Below, piece after piece: positions 18,334 to 27,071 of a stretch of DNA of 64,000 nt. Under the pieces are notes generated by a model. The model was not told where the DNA came from. It worked only from the letters and a program-made list of their open reading frames with translations, and did not search any database. Each line of letters opens with the position of its first letter. Positions within the stretch are counted from its first letter, which is position 1. The position numbers and the translations under genes are program-made. Origin of the DNA: Streptomyces radicis (GTDB lineage Bacteria; Actinomycetota; Actinomycetes; Streptomycetales; Streptomycetaceae); NCBI RefSeq assembly GCF_003626575.1, contig NZ_RBDY01000008.1, positions 1 through 64,000 on the forward strand, in the 5' to 3' direction.

Positions 18334-19047
18334 GTGGAGATCACCCCGAGCATCCGCCGCGTCGGCAGCGACCACGTCGCCGCCTACCTCGTCGTCACCG
18401 ACGAGGGCATCACGGCCGTCGACGCCGGGCTGCCCGGGTTCTGGAAGGCGCTCCGGCGGGAGCTGGCCGCGATCGGCGCCACCCCCGCCGACATCCGCGG
18501 CGTCGTCCTGACGCACGGGGACGTCGACCACCTCGGCTACGCGGAGCGCCTCCGCGGCGAGTACCAGGTGCCGCTGTACATCCACCACGCCGACGCCGAG
18601 CGCGCGCTGACGGGCAAGAAGCCGTCCACGCCCGCCGGTACCTTCAAGCCGCTCAGGGCGATCAGGTTCGCGTGCTACGTCCTCGCGAACGGCGCGTGGC
18701 GCGACGACCATGTGAAGGAGGTCGTCGAGGTCAAGGACGGTGACGTCCTTCCCCTGCCCGGCGCGCCGGTGATCGTGGCGGTCCCCGGGCACTCGCCCGG
18801 CAGCGTCGCGGTCCATGTCCCCGCCGTCGACGCGCTGTTCGTCGGGGACGCCGTCACCACCAGGCACCAGCTGAGCGGGGAGGAACGCGTCCAGGTCGGC
18901 GCGTTCGCCGAGGACCAGGAGAGCGCGCGCGTCGCGTTGCGCCGCCTCGCCGGGATCCGCGCGTCCTGGGTGCTGCCAGGGCATGGGACGCCCTGGCACG
19001 CGACGCCCGAGGAGATCGCGGCGACCCTCCGCGCCGCCGCGCACTGA
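18334..19047 (+). CDS. MBL-fold metallo-hydrolase
   Basis: This is a 237-residue metallo-beta-lactamase-fold hydrolase. The metal site motif is THGDVDHLGY (about residues 63-72), a variant of H-x-H-x-DH in which the second His is Asp. Further metal ligands are VPGHSPGSVAV (about 150), FVGDAV and LPGHGTPW near the C-terminus. It starts at GTG 18334 with CAGGAG 8 nt upstream, 68 bp after the HTH regulator and in the same direction, so it may be co-transcribed with it. The substrate cannot be told; the variant metal motif occurs in several uncharacterised subfamilies. Confidence 0.88.
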   Translation: MEITPSIRRVGSDHVAAYLVVTDEGITAVDAGLPGFWKALRRELAAIGATPADIRGVVLTHGDVDHLGYAERLRGEYQVPLYIHHADAERALTGKKPSTPAGTFKPLRAIRFACYVLANGAWRDDHVKEVVEVKDGDVLPLPGAPVIVAVPGHSPGSVAVHVPAVDALFVGDAVTTRHQLSGEERVQVGAFAEDQESARVALRRLAGIRASWVLPGHGTPWHATPEEIAATLRAAAH

Positions 19048-19105
19048 TCGGCGGGCGCGGCCCGCGCGGCTTCCTCGGGTGGGCGCCGGCCCGCGCGATG
19101 CCGGG

Positions 19106-19843
19106 TCACCAGGGGATGACGCCGTCGTCCTCGAAGAACGAACCGGTCGGGCCGCCGTCGGGCAGCGTGGCGAGCCGGATCGCCGTGGCCGCGCCCTGCC
19201 GGGGGGTGCGCGGCCCCTGGAAGCCGGTGAAGTCGGTCGCGACCAGCCCTGGGCAGGCGGCGTTGACCAGGATGCCCGTACCGGCGAGCTGCCGGGCGTA
19301 CTGCACCGTGACGGCGTTGAGGAACGACTTCGACGGCGCGTAGGCCGCCATGACGGGGCCGACCTCGATGCCGGGGTCCGCCTGCCGGGTCAGCGAGGCG
19401 ACGGCGCTGGAGACGTTGACGATCCGTGGCGACGCCGAGCGCCGGAGCAGCGGCAACATCGCGTTGGTGACCCGGATGACCCCGATGACATTGGTCTCCA
19501 CGACCCTCAGAACCATGGCGAGGTCGAGCGTGGTCGGGTCCTGCGCCCAGCCGGGGCCCGTCTCTCCCGAGATGCCCGCGTTGTTGACCAGGACGTCGAG
19601 GCGCCCGGCCCGCCGTTCGACCAGCTCCGCGGCAACGGTGACGCTCAGGTCGCCGGTCACGTCCAGGGGCACCCCGAACGCGTCCACCCCGGCGGCGCGC
19701 AGCTTCTCCACGGCGGACCCGCGCCTGACCTCGTCGCGCGCCCCCACGCCCACGCGGTACCCGAGGGCGCCGAGCCCGGCCGCGATCTCGTATCCGATCC
19801 CCTTGTTCGCGCCGGTCACCAGCGCGATCCTCGCTTCGCTCAT
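19106..19843 (-). CDS. Short-chain dehydrogenase/reductase, classical type
   Basis: This is a 245-residue SDR with TGANKGIGYE at the N-terminus, LDVLVNNAGISGE near residue 85, a serine-containing IVNVSSAVASL and a catalytic YAPSKS. The C-terminal motif is CPGLVATD. I chose ATG 19843 because it puts the TGxxxGxG motif at the usual distance and leaves the LysR palindrome (19902-19916) upstream. A longer reading from ATG 19903 would run into that palindrome. It is divergent from a LysR regulator, its likely controller. The substrate is unknown; related proteins are annotated as carbonyl reductases. Confidence 0.87.
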   Translation of the reverse strand: MSEARIALVTGANKGIGYEIAAGLGALGYRVGVGARDEVRRGSAVEKLRAAGVDAFGVPLDVTGDLSVTVAAELVERRAGRLDVLVNNAGISGETGPGWAQDPTTLDLAMVLRVVETNVIGVIRVTNAMLPLLRRSASPRIVNVSSAVASLTRQADPGIEVGPVMAAYAPSKSFLNAVTVQYARQLAGTGILVNAACPGLVATDFTGFQGPRTPRQGAATAIRLATLPDGGPTGSFFEDDGVIPW

Positions 19844-19901
19844 GCCGCCGATGCTCGCTCGCGGACCAGCGGCGCGGCCAACACCGATCCGGTGCCCTGT
19901 C

Positions 19902-19916
19902 ATACCCGACGGGTAT
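19902..19916. promoter_or_regulatory. LysR-type binding palindrome
   Basis: ATACCC-GAC-GGGTAT, a T-N11-A palindrome typical of LysR regulators. It sits 20 nt before the LysR start at 19937 and 58 nt before the divergent SDR start. Confidence 0.7.
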
Positions 19917-19936
19917 CACCGGCCTACGCTGTGGCC

Positions 19937-20800
19937 ATGGACACCGTGGAGACGCGCGAGCTGAGGTACTTCATGGCCGTCGCGGAGGAGCTGCACTTCG
20001 GCCGCGCCGCCGAGCGCCTCGGCATGGCCCAGCCGCCGCTGTCCCGGGCGATCCAGCGGCTCGAGCGGCGCCTCGGCGTCTCCCTGCTCGAACGCGACCG
20101 CCGCGGCGTCTCTCTGACCGGCGCGGGAGAGGTGCTGCTGCACGAGGGCCGCGCGGCCCTCGACGCGACCACCGCCGCCGCCCGCCGCACCCGTCGCGCC
20201 GGTGGCGCGGACCGGCCGGGCGGCACCCGGAACCGCCTGGTGCTCGCGGTGAAGGCCGCCGCGTCCCACGAGCTGCTGCGGAAGCTCCTCGCCGCCTACG
20301 CGGCCGAGCCCGACGCCGCCGAGGTCGAGGTGCTGCCGAGCGGCACATGCGAACAGGGCGAGATGCTGCGCGACGGCCGCGCCGATGTGGCGCTCATGCA
20401 CGCGCCGTTCAACTCCCTCGTCGGGTTCGACAGCGAGGAGCTGCTGACCGAGGGACAGATCGCCATCCTGCCCGCCGGGCACCCCCTCGCCGCGCACCCG
20501 GCGTTGTCCCTGGCCGACATCAGCGACATCCCCGATCTTCCGCTCGCCCGCTGGTCCCGCCACGGCGCCCACCCGCCGGGTCCAGGACCCGAGATCCACG
20601 ATCAGACGCAGCTGGCCCAGCTGATCGCCCTCGGACGCACCGTGGCCGTCTTCCCCGACTCCGCCCGCGCCTGGCTGTGGGCCGAGCACGCCGCCGTCCC
20701 CCTGACCGACGCGCCCCCCGTCGTGACCCACATCGCCTGGCCCGCGCACAGCCGCTCCCTGGCCCTCGCCGCACTGATCCGCACGGCCACAGGGCTCTGA
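19937..20800 (+). CDS. LysR-family transcriptional regulator
   Basis: This is a 287-residue LysR regulator. The winged HTH is at residues 5-65 (RELRYFMAVAEELHFGRAAE, QPPLSRAIQRLERRLG), with a linker helix and a C-terminal periplasmic-binding-protein-like effector domain. The start ATG 19937 gives the standard N-terminus. It is divergent from the SDR at 19106-19843, with a T-N11-A palindrome in the gap, the classic LysR arrangement for autoregulation plus control of the neighbour. It shares the EELHFGRAA and QPPLSRAI signature with the second LysR protein at 22015-22866, suggesting that they belong to the same subfamily. Confidence 0.92.
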   Translation: MDTVETRELRYFMAVAEELHFGRAAERLGMAQPPLSRAIQRLERRLGVSLLERDRRGVSLTGAGEVLLHEGRAALDATTAAARRTRRAGGADRPGGTRNRLVLAVKAAASHELLRKLLAAYAAEPDAAEVEVLPSGTCEQGEMLRDGRADVALMHAPFNSLVGFDSEELLTEGQIAILPAGHPLAAHPALSLADISDIPDLPLARWSRHGAHPPGPGPEIHDQTQLAQLIALGRTVAVFPDSARAWLWAEHAAVPLTDAPPVVTHIAWPAHSRSLALAALIRTATGL

Positions 20801-20925
20801 CTCCCGGACATCCGCCGGCTCAGGCGCTCCGCGAGGGCACGGCGGCCGAGGAATCCGGCGCGTGATCGATTGTCAGTGGTGGGTGGAACGATAGGAGCAC
20901 CGAGTCGGAGAGAAGGGGAGCTGTC

Positions 20926-21966
20926 TTGTCCGGAGCTCAGAATTACATCAATCATGTCGCTCTTGTGCTGGACGCCAGTTCGTCCATGTCGCACCTGAGC
21001 CGCAAGGTCGTGGACGTCGCCGATCGGCAGATCGCTTATCTGGCGCGCCGATCGCGGGAGTTGGACCAGGAGACCCGCGTCACGGTGTATGTCTTCTCGG
21101 ACAAGGTGAAGTGCGTCATCTATGACAAGGACGTGCTGCGGATGCCGTCGCTGAAGCAGCTGTACCGGGTCGGAGGGATGACGGCCCTGCTGGCGGCCGC
21201 GCTGAAGTCACAGCGGGAGCTGGCGCAGACGGCTCAGCTCTACGGCGACCACAGCTTTCTGACGTTCGTGCTGACCGATGGGCAGGAGAACGCGAGTCAT
21301 CGTTCCCCGGACGCCCCCACGAGGGATCCGCGTGAGCTGGTCAGGAATGTGGCCGAGATGATCGAGACTCAGGAGGACAACTGGACGTTGGCCGTCCTGG
21401 TGCCGGATCAGATGGGCAAGCGCGAGGCCACGCAGTGCGGTTTCCCCAAGGACAACATCGCGATCTGGGACGCCACGAGCACCCAGGGTCTCGAGGAGGC
21501 CGGGCAGGTCATCCAGGAGGCCACCGAGAAATTCATGGTGGGCCGCACCCAGGGCATCAGGGGATCGCGGGCGGTGTTCTCCACAGGCGCGAAAGCGGTC
21601 AACAGGAAGACCATCAAGGCGGCCGGTCTCGCCCCGGTGAATCCCTCGGAATACCAGCTGATCCAGGTCTCTCGTGACGCGGCGATACGGGACTGGGTCG
21701 TCGAATGCGGGCACACCTACCGCACCGGTGGCGCGTTCTACCAGCTGAGCAAGTCGGAGAAGATCCAGGCGCGGAAGCGGATAGCGGTGCTGGAGAAGAA
21801 GACGGACCGGGTGTACACGGGGCCCGAGGCCCGAGCCCTGCTCGGCCTGCCGGACGTGGAAGTTCGCGTCACGCCCGACCACAACGACGACTTCACCATC
21901 TTCGTGCAGAGCACCAGCGTGAATCGGAAGCTCGTGCCGAACACCCGGCTGCTGCTGATGCTCTGA
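20926..21966 (+). CDS. VWA-domain protein
   Basis: This is a 346-residue cytoplasmic protein with an N-terminal von Willebrand factor A domain (about residues 8-200). The MIDAS metal motif D16-A-S18-S-S20 is intact (VLDASSSMS), with a later T (GGMTALLAA) and D (VLTDGQENAS). The C-terminal 130 residues (YQLIQVSRDAAIRDWVVECG) form an unrecognised domain seen in streptomycete VWA proteins. It starts at TTG 20926 behind AGGGGAG. It is probably a metal-dependent protein-interaction scaffold. No ATPase partner of the MoxR type lies beside it. It converges with the LysR gene at 22015 with a 48-bp gap. Confidence 0.85.
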   Translation: MSGAQNYINHVALVLDASSSMSHLSRKVVDVADRQIAYLARRSRELDQETRVTVYVFSDKVKCVIYDKDVLRMPSLKQLYRVGGMTALLAAALKSQRELAQTAQLYGDHSFLTFVLTDGQENASHRSPDAPTRDPRELVRNVAEMIETQEDNWTLAVLVPDQMGKREATQCGFPKDNIAIWDATSTQGLEEAGQVIQEATEKFMVGRTQGIRGSRAVFSTGAKAVNRKTIKAAGLAPVNPSEYQLIQVSRDAAIRDWVVECGHTYRTGGAFYQLSKSEKIQARKRIAVLEKKTDRVYTGPEARALLGLPDVEVRVTPDHNDDFTIFVQSTSVNRKLVPNTRLLLML

Positions 21967-22014
21967 CGCCGGTGGCGTCGCGGACGGCGTTCGCGACGGC
22001 GGCGGCCGTGCCGG

Positions 22015-22866
22015 TCAGGCGCGGAAGGCGGCGACGGTCAGGGCGAAGAACGAGCGGATGTACGGGCTGGTCTCCGCCTTGGCACAGGCGACCACGCGGT
22101 GGCTCGGGGGCATGTCGCGGAGGGGGACCATGGCCAGGCCCTCGCCGGGCCGGTGGTCCATGGGGGTCATGCCGACCGTGCCGTTCCACAGGACCGCCTG
22201 GCGGCATTCGGTGACCGCGCGGACGAGGGGGCCCGAGCGGGGCTTGCCGGCGTTCCAGTAGGAGCGCCACTGGGCGTCGGTGGTTTCCGGGAAGCGGAAC
22301 CACTGGCGTTCGTCCAGGTCGGCGAGGGTCAGGTGGGGGTGTCCGGCCAGGGGGTCGTCGGCGCGCAGCAGGGCGGCGACGGGGTCGGTGGTCAGGCGCG
22401 TGACCCGTAGGCCGGTCTCGTCGAACGGGCCGCGGGTGAGGGCGACATCGACGCGTCCCGCGGCGAGGCCGCAGGTGGGGTCGGTCAGGTCCGTCTCGCG
22501 GATACGGATCTCCACCCGGGGGTGGCGGCGGCGGAACGTTTCCATGACGCGGTGGGTGGCGGGGGTGTCCCCGTCGCCCAGCAGGCCGAGGGTGAGGGTG
22601 GCGGGGCCTGACAGGGCGGCGACGCGGTCGCGGGTGCGTTCGGCGTGTGCCAGCAGGGACCTGGCCTCGTCCAGGAGGACGGTTCCGGCCGGGGTCAGGG
22701 TGACTCCGGCGGGGGTGCGGTCGAACAGGGTGGTGCCCAGGTCCGCTTCGAGTTTTCTGATCGCCCGGCTGAGCGGGGGCTGCCGGATGTGGAGGCGGAC
22801 GGCGGCGCGGCCGAAGTGCAGTTCCTCCGCGACGGCGACGAAGTAGCCCAGCAGGCGCAGATCCAT
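22015..22866 (-). CDS. LysR-family transcriptional regulator
   Basis: This is a 283-residue LysR regulator starting at ATG 22866. The HTH is at residues 3-62 (LLGYFVAVAEELHFGRAAVR, QPPLSRAIRKLEADLG), followed by an effector domain. A palindrome with the same arms as the one before the other LysR gene lies only 10 nt upstream of the start codon, so binding there would block its own transcription or translation start. It is divergent from the kelch-protein gene at 23049, which may be its target; the gap is 182 bp. Confidence 0.92.
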   Translation of the reverse strand: MDLRLLGYFVAVAEELHFGRAAVRLHIRQPPLSRAIRKLEADLGTTLFDRTPAGVTLTPAGTVLLDEARSLLAHAERTRDRVAALSGPATLTLGLLGDGDTPATHRVMETFRRRHPRVEIRIRETDLTDPTCGLAAGRVDVALTRGPFDETGLRVTRLTTDPVAALLRADDPLAGHPHLTLADLDERQWFRFPETTDAQWRSYWNAGKPRSGPLVRAVTECRQAVLWNGTVGMTPMDHRPGEGLAMVPLRDMPPSHRVVACAKAETSPYIRSFFALTVAAFRA

Positions 22867-22875
22867 TCCCGCACG

Positions 22876-22890
22876 ATACCCGTGGGGTAT
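22876..22890. promoter_or_regulatory. LysR-type binding palindrome
   Basis: ATACCC-GTG-GGGTAT, with arms and spacing identical to the site at 19902-19916. It lies 10 nt upstream of the LysR start codon at 22866, in the gap divergent to the kelch gene. Confidence 0.7.
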
Positions 22891-23048
22891 CGGCGTGCCG
22901 GAAGAGGTCTTGGACAGGGCGCGCGCGGGGGCGGTGGAATCGAACCGTGGTCCGGCGGCCCGGTCTCGGCCGGGAGCGTCGTACCACGGTGACAGGGCCG
23001 CGGGGAACGGCCGTCGAGGCGGAGCCGGAAGCAGAGGTGGGAACCGAT

Positions 23049-24164
23049 ATGGGGTTCGCGTCGGAGCGCGGAGCGGGATTCGGCATGGGGCGGCGCGGTG
23101 TCGTCAAGGCGCTGGCGTCCGGGGGTGTGCTGGCGGCGGGGGTGTCCGCGCTGGCCCGGCCCGCGGGCGCGGCGGGGGCGGTGGCCGCGGAGCCGTCGCC
23201 GGGGCCCGCCGCGGTGCGGGCGCGCTGGCGTCCGAGGTCGCCGCTGCCGGTGAAGCGCGCGGAGGTGGCGGTGGCCGCGCTGGGCGGCCGGATGTACGTG
23301 GTCGGCGGCACCGTGCAGAACGGTGACGAGCCCCCGGTGTGGGCGACGACGGCCGTCCACGGCTACGACCCGCGCCGGGACCGTTGGGCGGAGCACGCTC
23401 CGCTGCCCAGGCCGCTGACCCATGTCGGGGCGGCCGCGCTGGACGGGCGGCTGTACGTGTTCGGCGGGTTCGTCACGGCCGTGCACATGCGTCCGCAGCC
23501 GGACGCGTACGTGTTCGACCCGCGCCGGAACCAGTGGAGTCGGCTGCCTGACCTGCCGGTCGCGCTGGGGTCGATCGCGGTGGCGGCGGTGGGTGGCCGC
23601 CTGCACCTGCTGGGCGGCCGGGACTCCCGGCGCGTCGAGACGCCGGAGGGATCGCCGGTCTCCTTCGGGCTCGGGACTGTCCGTACCCACCATGTCTATG
23701 ACCCGGTGCGCCGGTCCTACAGCACGGCGCCGTCGCTGCCGGGTGAGCCACGGGACCATGCCGGGGTGGCGGTCCTGGACGGCCGGGTGCACCTGGTGGG
23801 GGGCCGGGTGGAGGACACCGTGGACAATCTGACCCGGCACGACGTGTACGACCCGCGGCGGGCGTGCTGGACGCGGGCCGCTCCGCTGCCGGTCGCCCGG
23901 TCGGCGGGGGCGGCTGTGGCCCTGGACGGTCGGCTGGTGTACGCGGGCGGCGAGTGCAGGCCGGGTGGGGACGAGGAGACGTTCGGTGACGTCACCGTGT
24001 ACGACCCGCGGGCCGACCGGTGGGACGCGGTCACGGATGTGCCGGGCAGCCGCCACGGTTTCGGCGCCGCGGCACTGGACGGCCGCGCCTACTTCGCGGC
24101 GGGCGCGCCCAGTTGTGGCGGCGGGGCGAGCGCGGACACGGTGGAGCTGACCCTGAGCCACTGA
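23049..24164 (+). CDS. Tat-exported kelch-repeat protein
   Basis: This is a 371-residue secreted beta-propeller protein. I chose ATG 23049 (AGAGGTGGGA upstream), giving a twin-arginine signal: GRRGVVKAL around R15-R16, a hydrophobic stretch ending ALARPAGAAG, and cleavage near residue 43. At least five kelch blades follow, each with a GG doublet (MYVVGG, LYVFGG, LHLLGG, VHLVGG, LVYAGG) and a YDPRRDRW-type strand. It probably folds as a six-bladed propeller outside the membrane. No catalytic domain is attached, so it may bind a ligand or polysaccharide. It is divergent from a LysR regulator. A short CGGGC/GCCCG hairpin follows the stop. Confidence 0.88.
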   Translation: MGFASERGAGFGMGRRGVVKALASGGVLAAGVSALARPAGAAGAVAAEPSPGPAAVRARWRPRSPLPVKRAEVAVAALGGRMYVVGGTVQNGDEPPVWATTAVHGYDPRRDRWAEHAPLPRPLTHVGAAALDGRLYVFGGFVTAVHMRPQPDAYVFDPRRNQWSRLPDLPVALGSIAVAAVGGRLHLLGGRDSRRVETPEGSPVSFGLGTVRTHHVYDPVRRSYSTAPSLPGEPRDHAGVAVLDGRVHLVGGRVEDTVDNLTRHDVYDPRRACWTRAAPLPVARSAGAAVALDGRLVYAGGECRPGGDEETFGDVTVYDPRADRWDAVTDVPGSRHGFGAAALDGRAYFAAGAPSCGGGASADTVELTLSH

Positions 24165-24279
24165 CGGGCAGAAGCCCGAGTGCGGCCGAGGCACGGGCGG
24201 AAGGGGCTCGGGGAGGAGAGGAACGGGCCGGATTCCACGTCATGAATCCGCCACGGCCGCCGCACCCACCCGCACACAC

Positions 24280-24320
24280 AAGAAAACCCCGGACTCAGCA
24301 AGTCTGCTGGTCACGGGGCG
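24280..24320 (-). terminator. Stranded tRNA-Arg terminator outside attL
   Basis: Read on the minus strand, a hairpin (CCCC/GGGG outer arms, CAGCA/TGCTG inner arms) is followed by TTTTCTTG. It closely resembles the terminator next to the intact tRNA gene at 35856-35895. It is probably the tRNA's original terminator, now separated from the gene by the inserted element. Confidence 0.6.
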
Positions 24321-24335
24321 CGTTGCGGCCTCATT

Positions 24336-24391
24336 CACTGTGCCCCCGGCAGGATTCGAACCTGCGCACACGGCTCCGGAGGCCGTTGCTC
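24336..24391. repeat. attL, 56-bp direct repeat of tRNA-Arg 3' end
   Basis: 56 bp identical to 35914-35969 and corresponding to the 3' part of tRNA-Arg(CCG), from the discriminator end to the D-arm side of the anticodon stem. After 24391 the match to the tRNA stops, so this copy is a truncated tRNA and marks the left end of the integrated element. Confidence 0.93.
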
Positions 24392-24565
24392 CTCCCGGTG
24401 CGCTGGCTGGTGAGAAGGGTGCGTCCGGCCGATGGTGACCCTTCCCGCCGCGAATACGCCACGGCCCGGGTTCGTGCCTAGGAGCTCAGGGGAGGTGTGA
24501 TTGTGTAGCTGAACGAGATGCGGGTGTGCAGCGACACCATCACACCGACGGAGGGATGCTCGGGC

Positions 24566-25462
24566 ATGGCGTCGGAGTTCACGGAGGATGTGGCGCGGGG
24601 CGTTCTCGCGGAGGCGTGTGCTGCCACGGGGCTGAACGCGGGTGGGGCCGAGCTGCTGCGGCTGGGGTCCAACGCGGTGTTCCGGCTGGCCTCGGCTCCC
24701 GTGATCGTCCGGATCGCCCAGGACCCGAGCGCCGCGGAGGAGATGAAGCGGGGCGCCGCGGTCGCCCGGTGGCTGGCCTCGGAGGACTACCCGGCGACCC
24801 GCCTCGTTCCCGGCCTGGCGCAACCGGCCGTCGTCGGCGGTCGGGTGGTGACGTACTGGGAGAGCGCTCAGGACCGGGTGGAGTATGTACGGCTGGATGA
24901 GCTCGGTGATCTGCTGAAGCGACTGCACTGGCTGGACGAGCCGGAGTCGCTGGGCCTGTCGTACTACGATCCGTTCTCGCGTGTGGCGGGGGGGCTGGCG
25001 GCGTTGACCGAGGTGTCCGAGGACGAGCGGGAGTTCCTGGAGCAGCGCGCGGCGCGGCTTCAGAAGGATCTGGCCCGGGTGGACTTCGTGCTTCCCTTCG
25101 GGGCGATCCACGGTGACGCGAACGTGGGCAACGCGATCCGGCACCGGGACGGGCACGCGATCCTGATCGATCTGGACAGCTTCGCCCTGGGGCACCGTGA
25201 GTGGGATCTGGTGCTGACGTCGCTCTACTACGAGCGGTTCGGGTGGCACACGAAGGCCGAGTACGAGTCGTTCGTCTACCACTACGGCTTCGAGCTGAGG
25301 AACTGGCCCGGCTATGAAGTGCTTGCCGACATCCGCGAGTTGATGATGACGCTGTGGCTGGGCACCCGGACGTCGGGTGACCCGAGGTTGGTGGGGGAGT
25401 TCCGGCGTCGGCTCGACGCGTTGTGCACCGATGGCAGTCGCCGCGACTGGCAGCCGTTCTAA
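24566..25462 (+). CDS. APH-fold phosphotransferase, element cargo
   Basis: This is a 298-residue kinase of the aminoglycoside phosphotransferase/choline kinase fold. The catalytic loop HGDANVGN (about residues 185-192) supplies the HGD-x4-N Asp and Asn. IDLDSF, about 17 residues later, supplies the metal-binding Asp. The N-lobe is VFRLASAPVIVRIAQDP. The substrate is unknown: such genes in mobile elements are often called aminoglycoside phosphotransferases, but the fold also covers other small-molecule kinases. ATG 24566 has GGAGGG about 10 nt upstream. Its stop overlaps the stop of the convergent HTH/TPR gene by 4 nt. Confidence 0.82.
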   Translation: MASEFTEDVARGVLAEACAATGLNAGGAELLRLGSNAVFRLASAPVIVRIAQDPSAAEEMKRGAAVARWLASEDYPATRLVPGLAQPAVVGGRVVTYWESAQDRVEYVRLDELGDLLKRLHWLDEPESLGLSYYDPFSRVAGGLAALTEVSEDEREFLEQRAARLQKDLARVDFVLPFGAIHGDANVGNAIRHRDGHAILIDLDSFALGHREWDLVLTSLYYERFGWHTKAEYESFVYHYGFELRNWPGYEVLADIRELMMTLWLGTRTSGDPRLVGEFRRRLDALCTDGSRRDWQPF

Positions 25463-26835
25463 GGGCCGGTGGCGAGCCACAGTCGGTGTTCGGCGGCTTG
25501 CTCTTGGAAGTCGCGGGTCGCCGCGGTGTCGCCGACGTGGGCCAGGTGCTCGCGGAACTCGGCGAGGTAGCTGACGCAGCGGGCGGACTTGAGCTGTTCG
25601 CCGAGGTCCAACGCGTCCAGCGCCACCCGGCACGCCTCCTCGACGTCACCGGCGCGGAGATGGGCGTCGGCCAGGACCATGGTGGCGAAGAAGTCGCTGC
25701 GGATGTGGGAGCCGCTCATCGCGTTTTCGGCGTGGGCGACGGCTTGGCGAGCGCTGTTCACGTCGCGGAAGCAGTGGGCGGCCTCGGCGGCCAGCTCGGC
25801 CTCGTCGAAGTAGGTGATCCACTCGGGCTCTTCGGCGTTGTTGCGGCTCTCCAGCGCCCTGGTCGCCTCGGCGAGTGCCATCTCGCAGGCGCGGGCGTCT
25901 CCGGTACGGGCCAGGGCGCGGGCCTCCATCGCGTGGAACTGGGCCATAAGCGTCGGCGTCGCCACGCGGGCGATGCCCATGCGGGCGGCGCGGGCGAGGG
26001 TGGCGGCCTCGGTGTAGCGGCCGAGGAAGGTGGCCTGGTGGCTCATGGCCGACAGGATGCTTCCGGCGAGTCGGCGGTCGGCGCCGTCCTGCGCGAGCCG
26101 GAGCGCCTGGAGGAAGTACCGCTGCGCCAGGCCGTGATGGCACGCGTCGTAGGACATCCAGCCCGCGAGGAGGGTGGATTCAGCCGCGGTGGAGAACAAC
26201 GCGCGCCCTACCGCCTCCTTGTACTGGCCTCCGAGGAGCGGGGCCACGTCCCGGCTGAGGTACTGGATCACGGAGTGCCGTGCGTGGTCTCCGCCGAAGC
26301 GGTCGTCCAGTTGCGAGAACAGGTCCGTCGTGGTCTTGATGGCCGCGACATCGGCCAGGCCGACACGCAGCCCGCTGCCGCGCTCGGCGGCCAGGGGCGC
26401 GGGGTCGGGCGCCACGAGCCAGGTCACGGATGCCTCGTGCCAGGTCGGCTCGGACGGCTGTGACGTCAACAGCGGCTCATAGCCGTTGAGGTCGGCGCGC
26501 CAGAGCTGGGTGACGGAGGCGATCGCGCTTTCCACCGTCGCCGGGTAGCCGGTGTCGAGTAGCCGTGCGTCGTGGCCGCTGAGGTGGTTGAGCCCCAGTT
26601 CGGCGGCGCTCATTGCCAGGGCCCTGGAGAGGATGGGGCCGTAGAACTCGTCGGGGACGCTGTGGCCGTTCTCCCAGCTGGCGATCCGCCGCTTCACGCT
26701 GGCGTCGGCGGGCAGCGACCTGCCGTGCTGGGCGGCGGCGGTGCGCATCTCTCGGACGAGCCGGAGCTGGCCCCAGCCGCGGTTCTTGCGGGCCTGACGC
26801 AGAAGATCCCCGGCGAACGCGGGACTGTCGGTCAT
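25459..26835 (-). CDS. XRE-type HTH regulator with TPR-like domain
   Basis: This is a 458-residue regulator. The helix-turn-helix lies in residues 8-70 (LLRQARKNRGWGQLRLVREM, ASVKRRIASWENGHSVP). The rest is helical with tetratricopeptide-like repeats (for example TEAATLARAARMGIARV and DVEEACRVALDALDLGEQL). ATG 26835 is chosen because AGGAGG lies at the proper distance; an upstream ATG at 26982 has no such site. Proteins of this type in streptomycetes usually bind a peptide or small ligand through the TPR domain. It is divergent from the three small cargo genes and may control them. Confidence 0.82.
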   Translation of the reverse strand: MTDSPAFAGDLLRQARKNRGWGQLRLVREMRTAAAQHGRSLPADASVKRRIASWENGHSVPDEFYGPILSRALAMSAAELGLNHLSGHDARLLDTGYPATVESAIASVTQLWRADLNGYEPLLTSQPSEPTWHEASVTWLVAPDPAPLAAERGSGLRVGLADVAAIKTTTDLFSQLDDRFGGDHARHSVIQYLSRDVAPLLGGQYKEAVGRALFSTAAESTLLAGWMSYDACHHGLAQRYFLQALRLAQDGADRRLAGSILSAMSHQATFLGRYTEAATLARAARMGIARVATPTLMAQFHAMEARALARTGDARACEMALAEATRALESRNNAEEPEWITYFDEAELAAEAAHCFRDVNSARQAVAHAENAMSGSHIRSDFFATMVLADAHLRAGDVEEACRVALDALDLGEQLKSARCVSYLAEFREHLAHVGDTAATRDFQEQAAEHRLWLATGP

Positions 26836-26942
26836 GGTTCGCCTCCTGCCTCGGCCTTCCTCCGTTGGCATCTGACTGTACGGAGCCGAAGGCTCACTGT
26901 GAACCAATTCCCGCATGCTGTGGACCGCTTGGCCGGTGACGA

Positions 26943-26995
26943 GGGATGACGGGGGCGGGGGTGACCTGTCATCCCCCATCATCTGTCGTCATCTC
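26943..26995. promoter_or_regulatory. Repeated GATGAC motifs in divergent promoter gap
   Basis: GGGATGAC (26943-26950) and its complement GTCATCCC (26968-26975) form an inverted repeat, and a further TCGTCATCTC follows at about 26987. They lie between the HTH/TPR regulator and the 27072 gene. A regulator-binding role is possible but weakly supported. Confidence 0.3.
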
Positions 26996-27071
26996 CCGGG
27001 GGCGCGCCGGGGCGCCGAAGCTGGATGAACGGCGGCCGTCGGGGCCGTTCAACCGGCTCGGAGTGAGGTGA

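Noticed and set aside
24341-24412. Second tRNA gene at attL
   Set aside because: Only the 3' 56 bp match; the D-arm and 5' acceptor strand are missing, so it is a truncated att copy.
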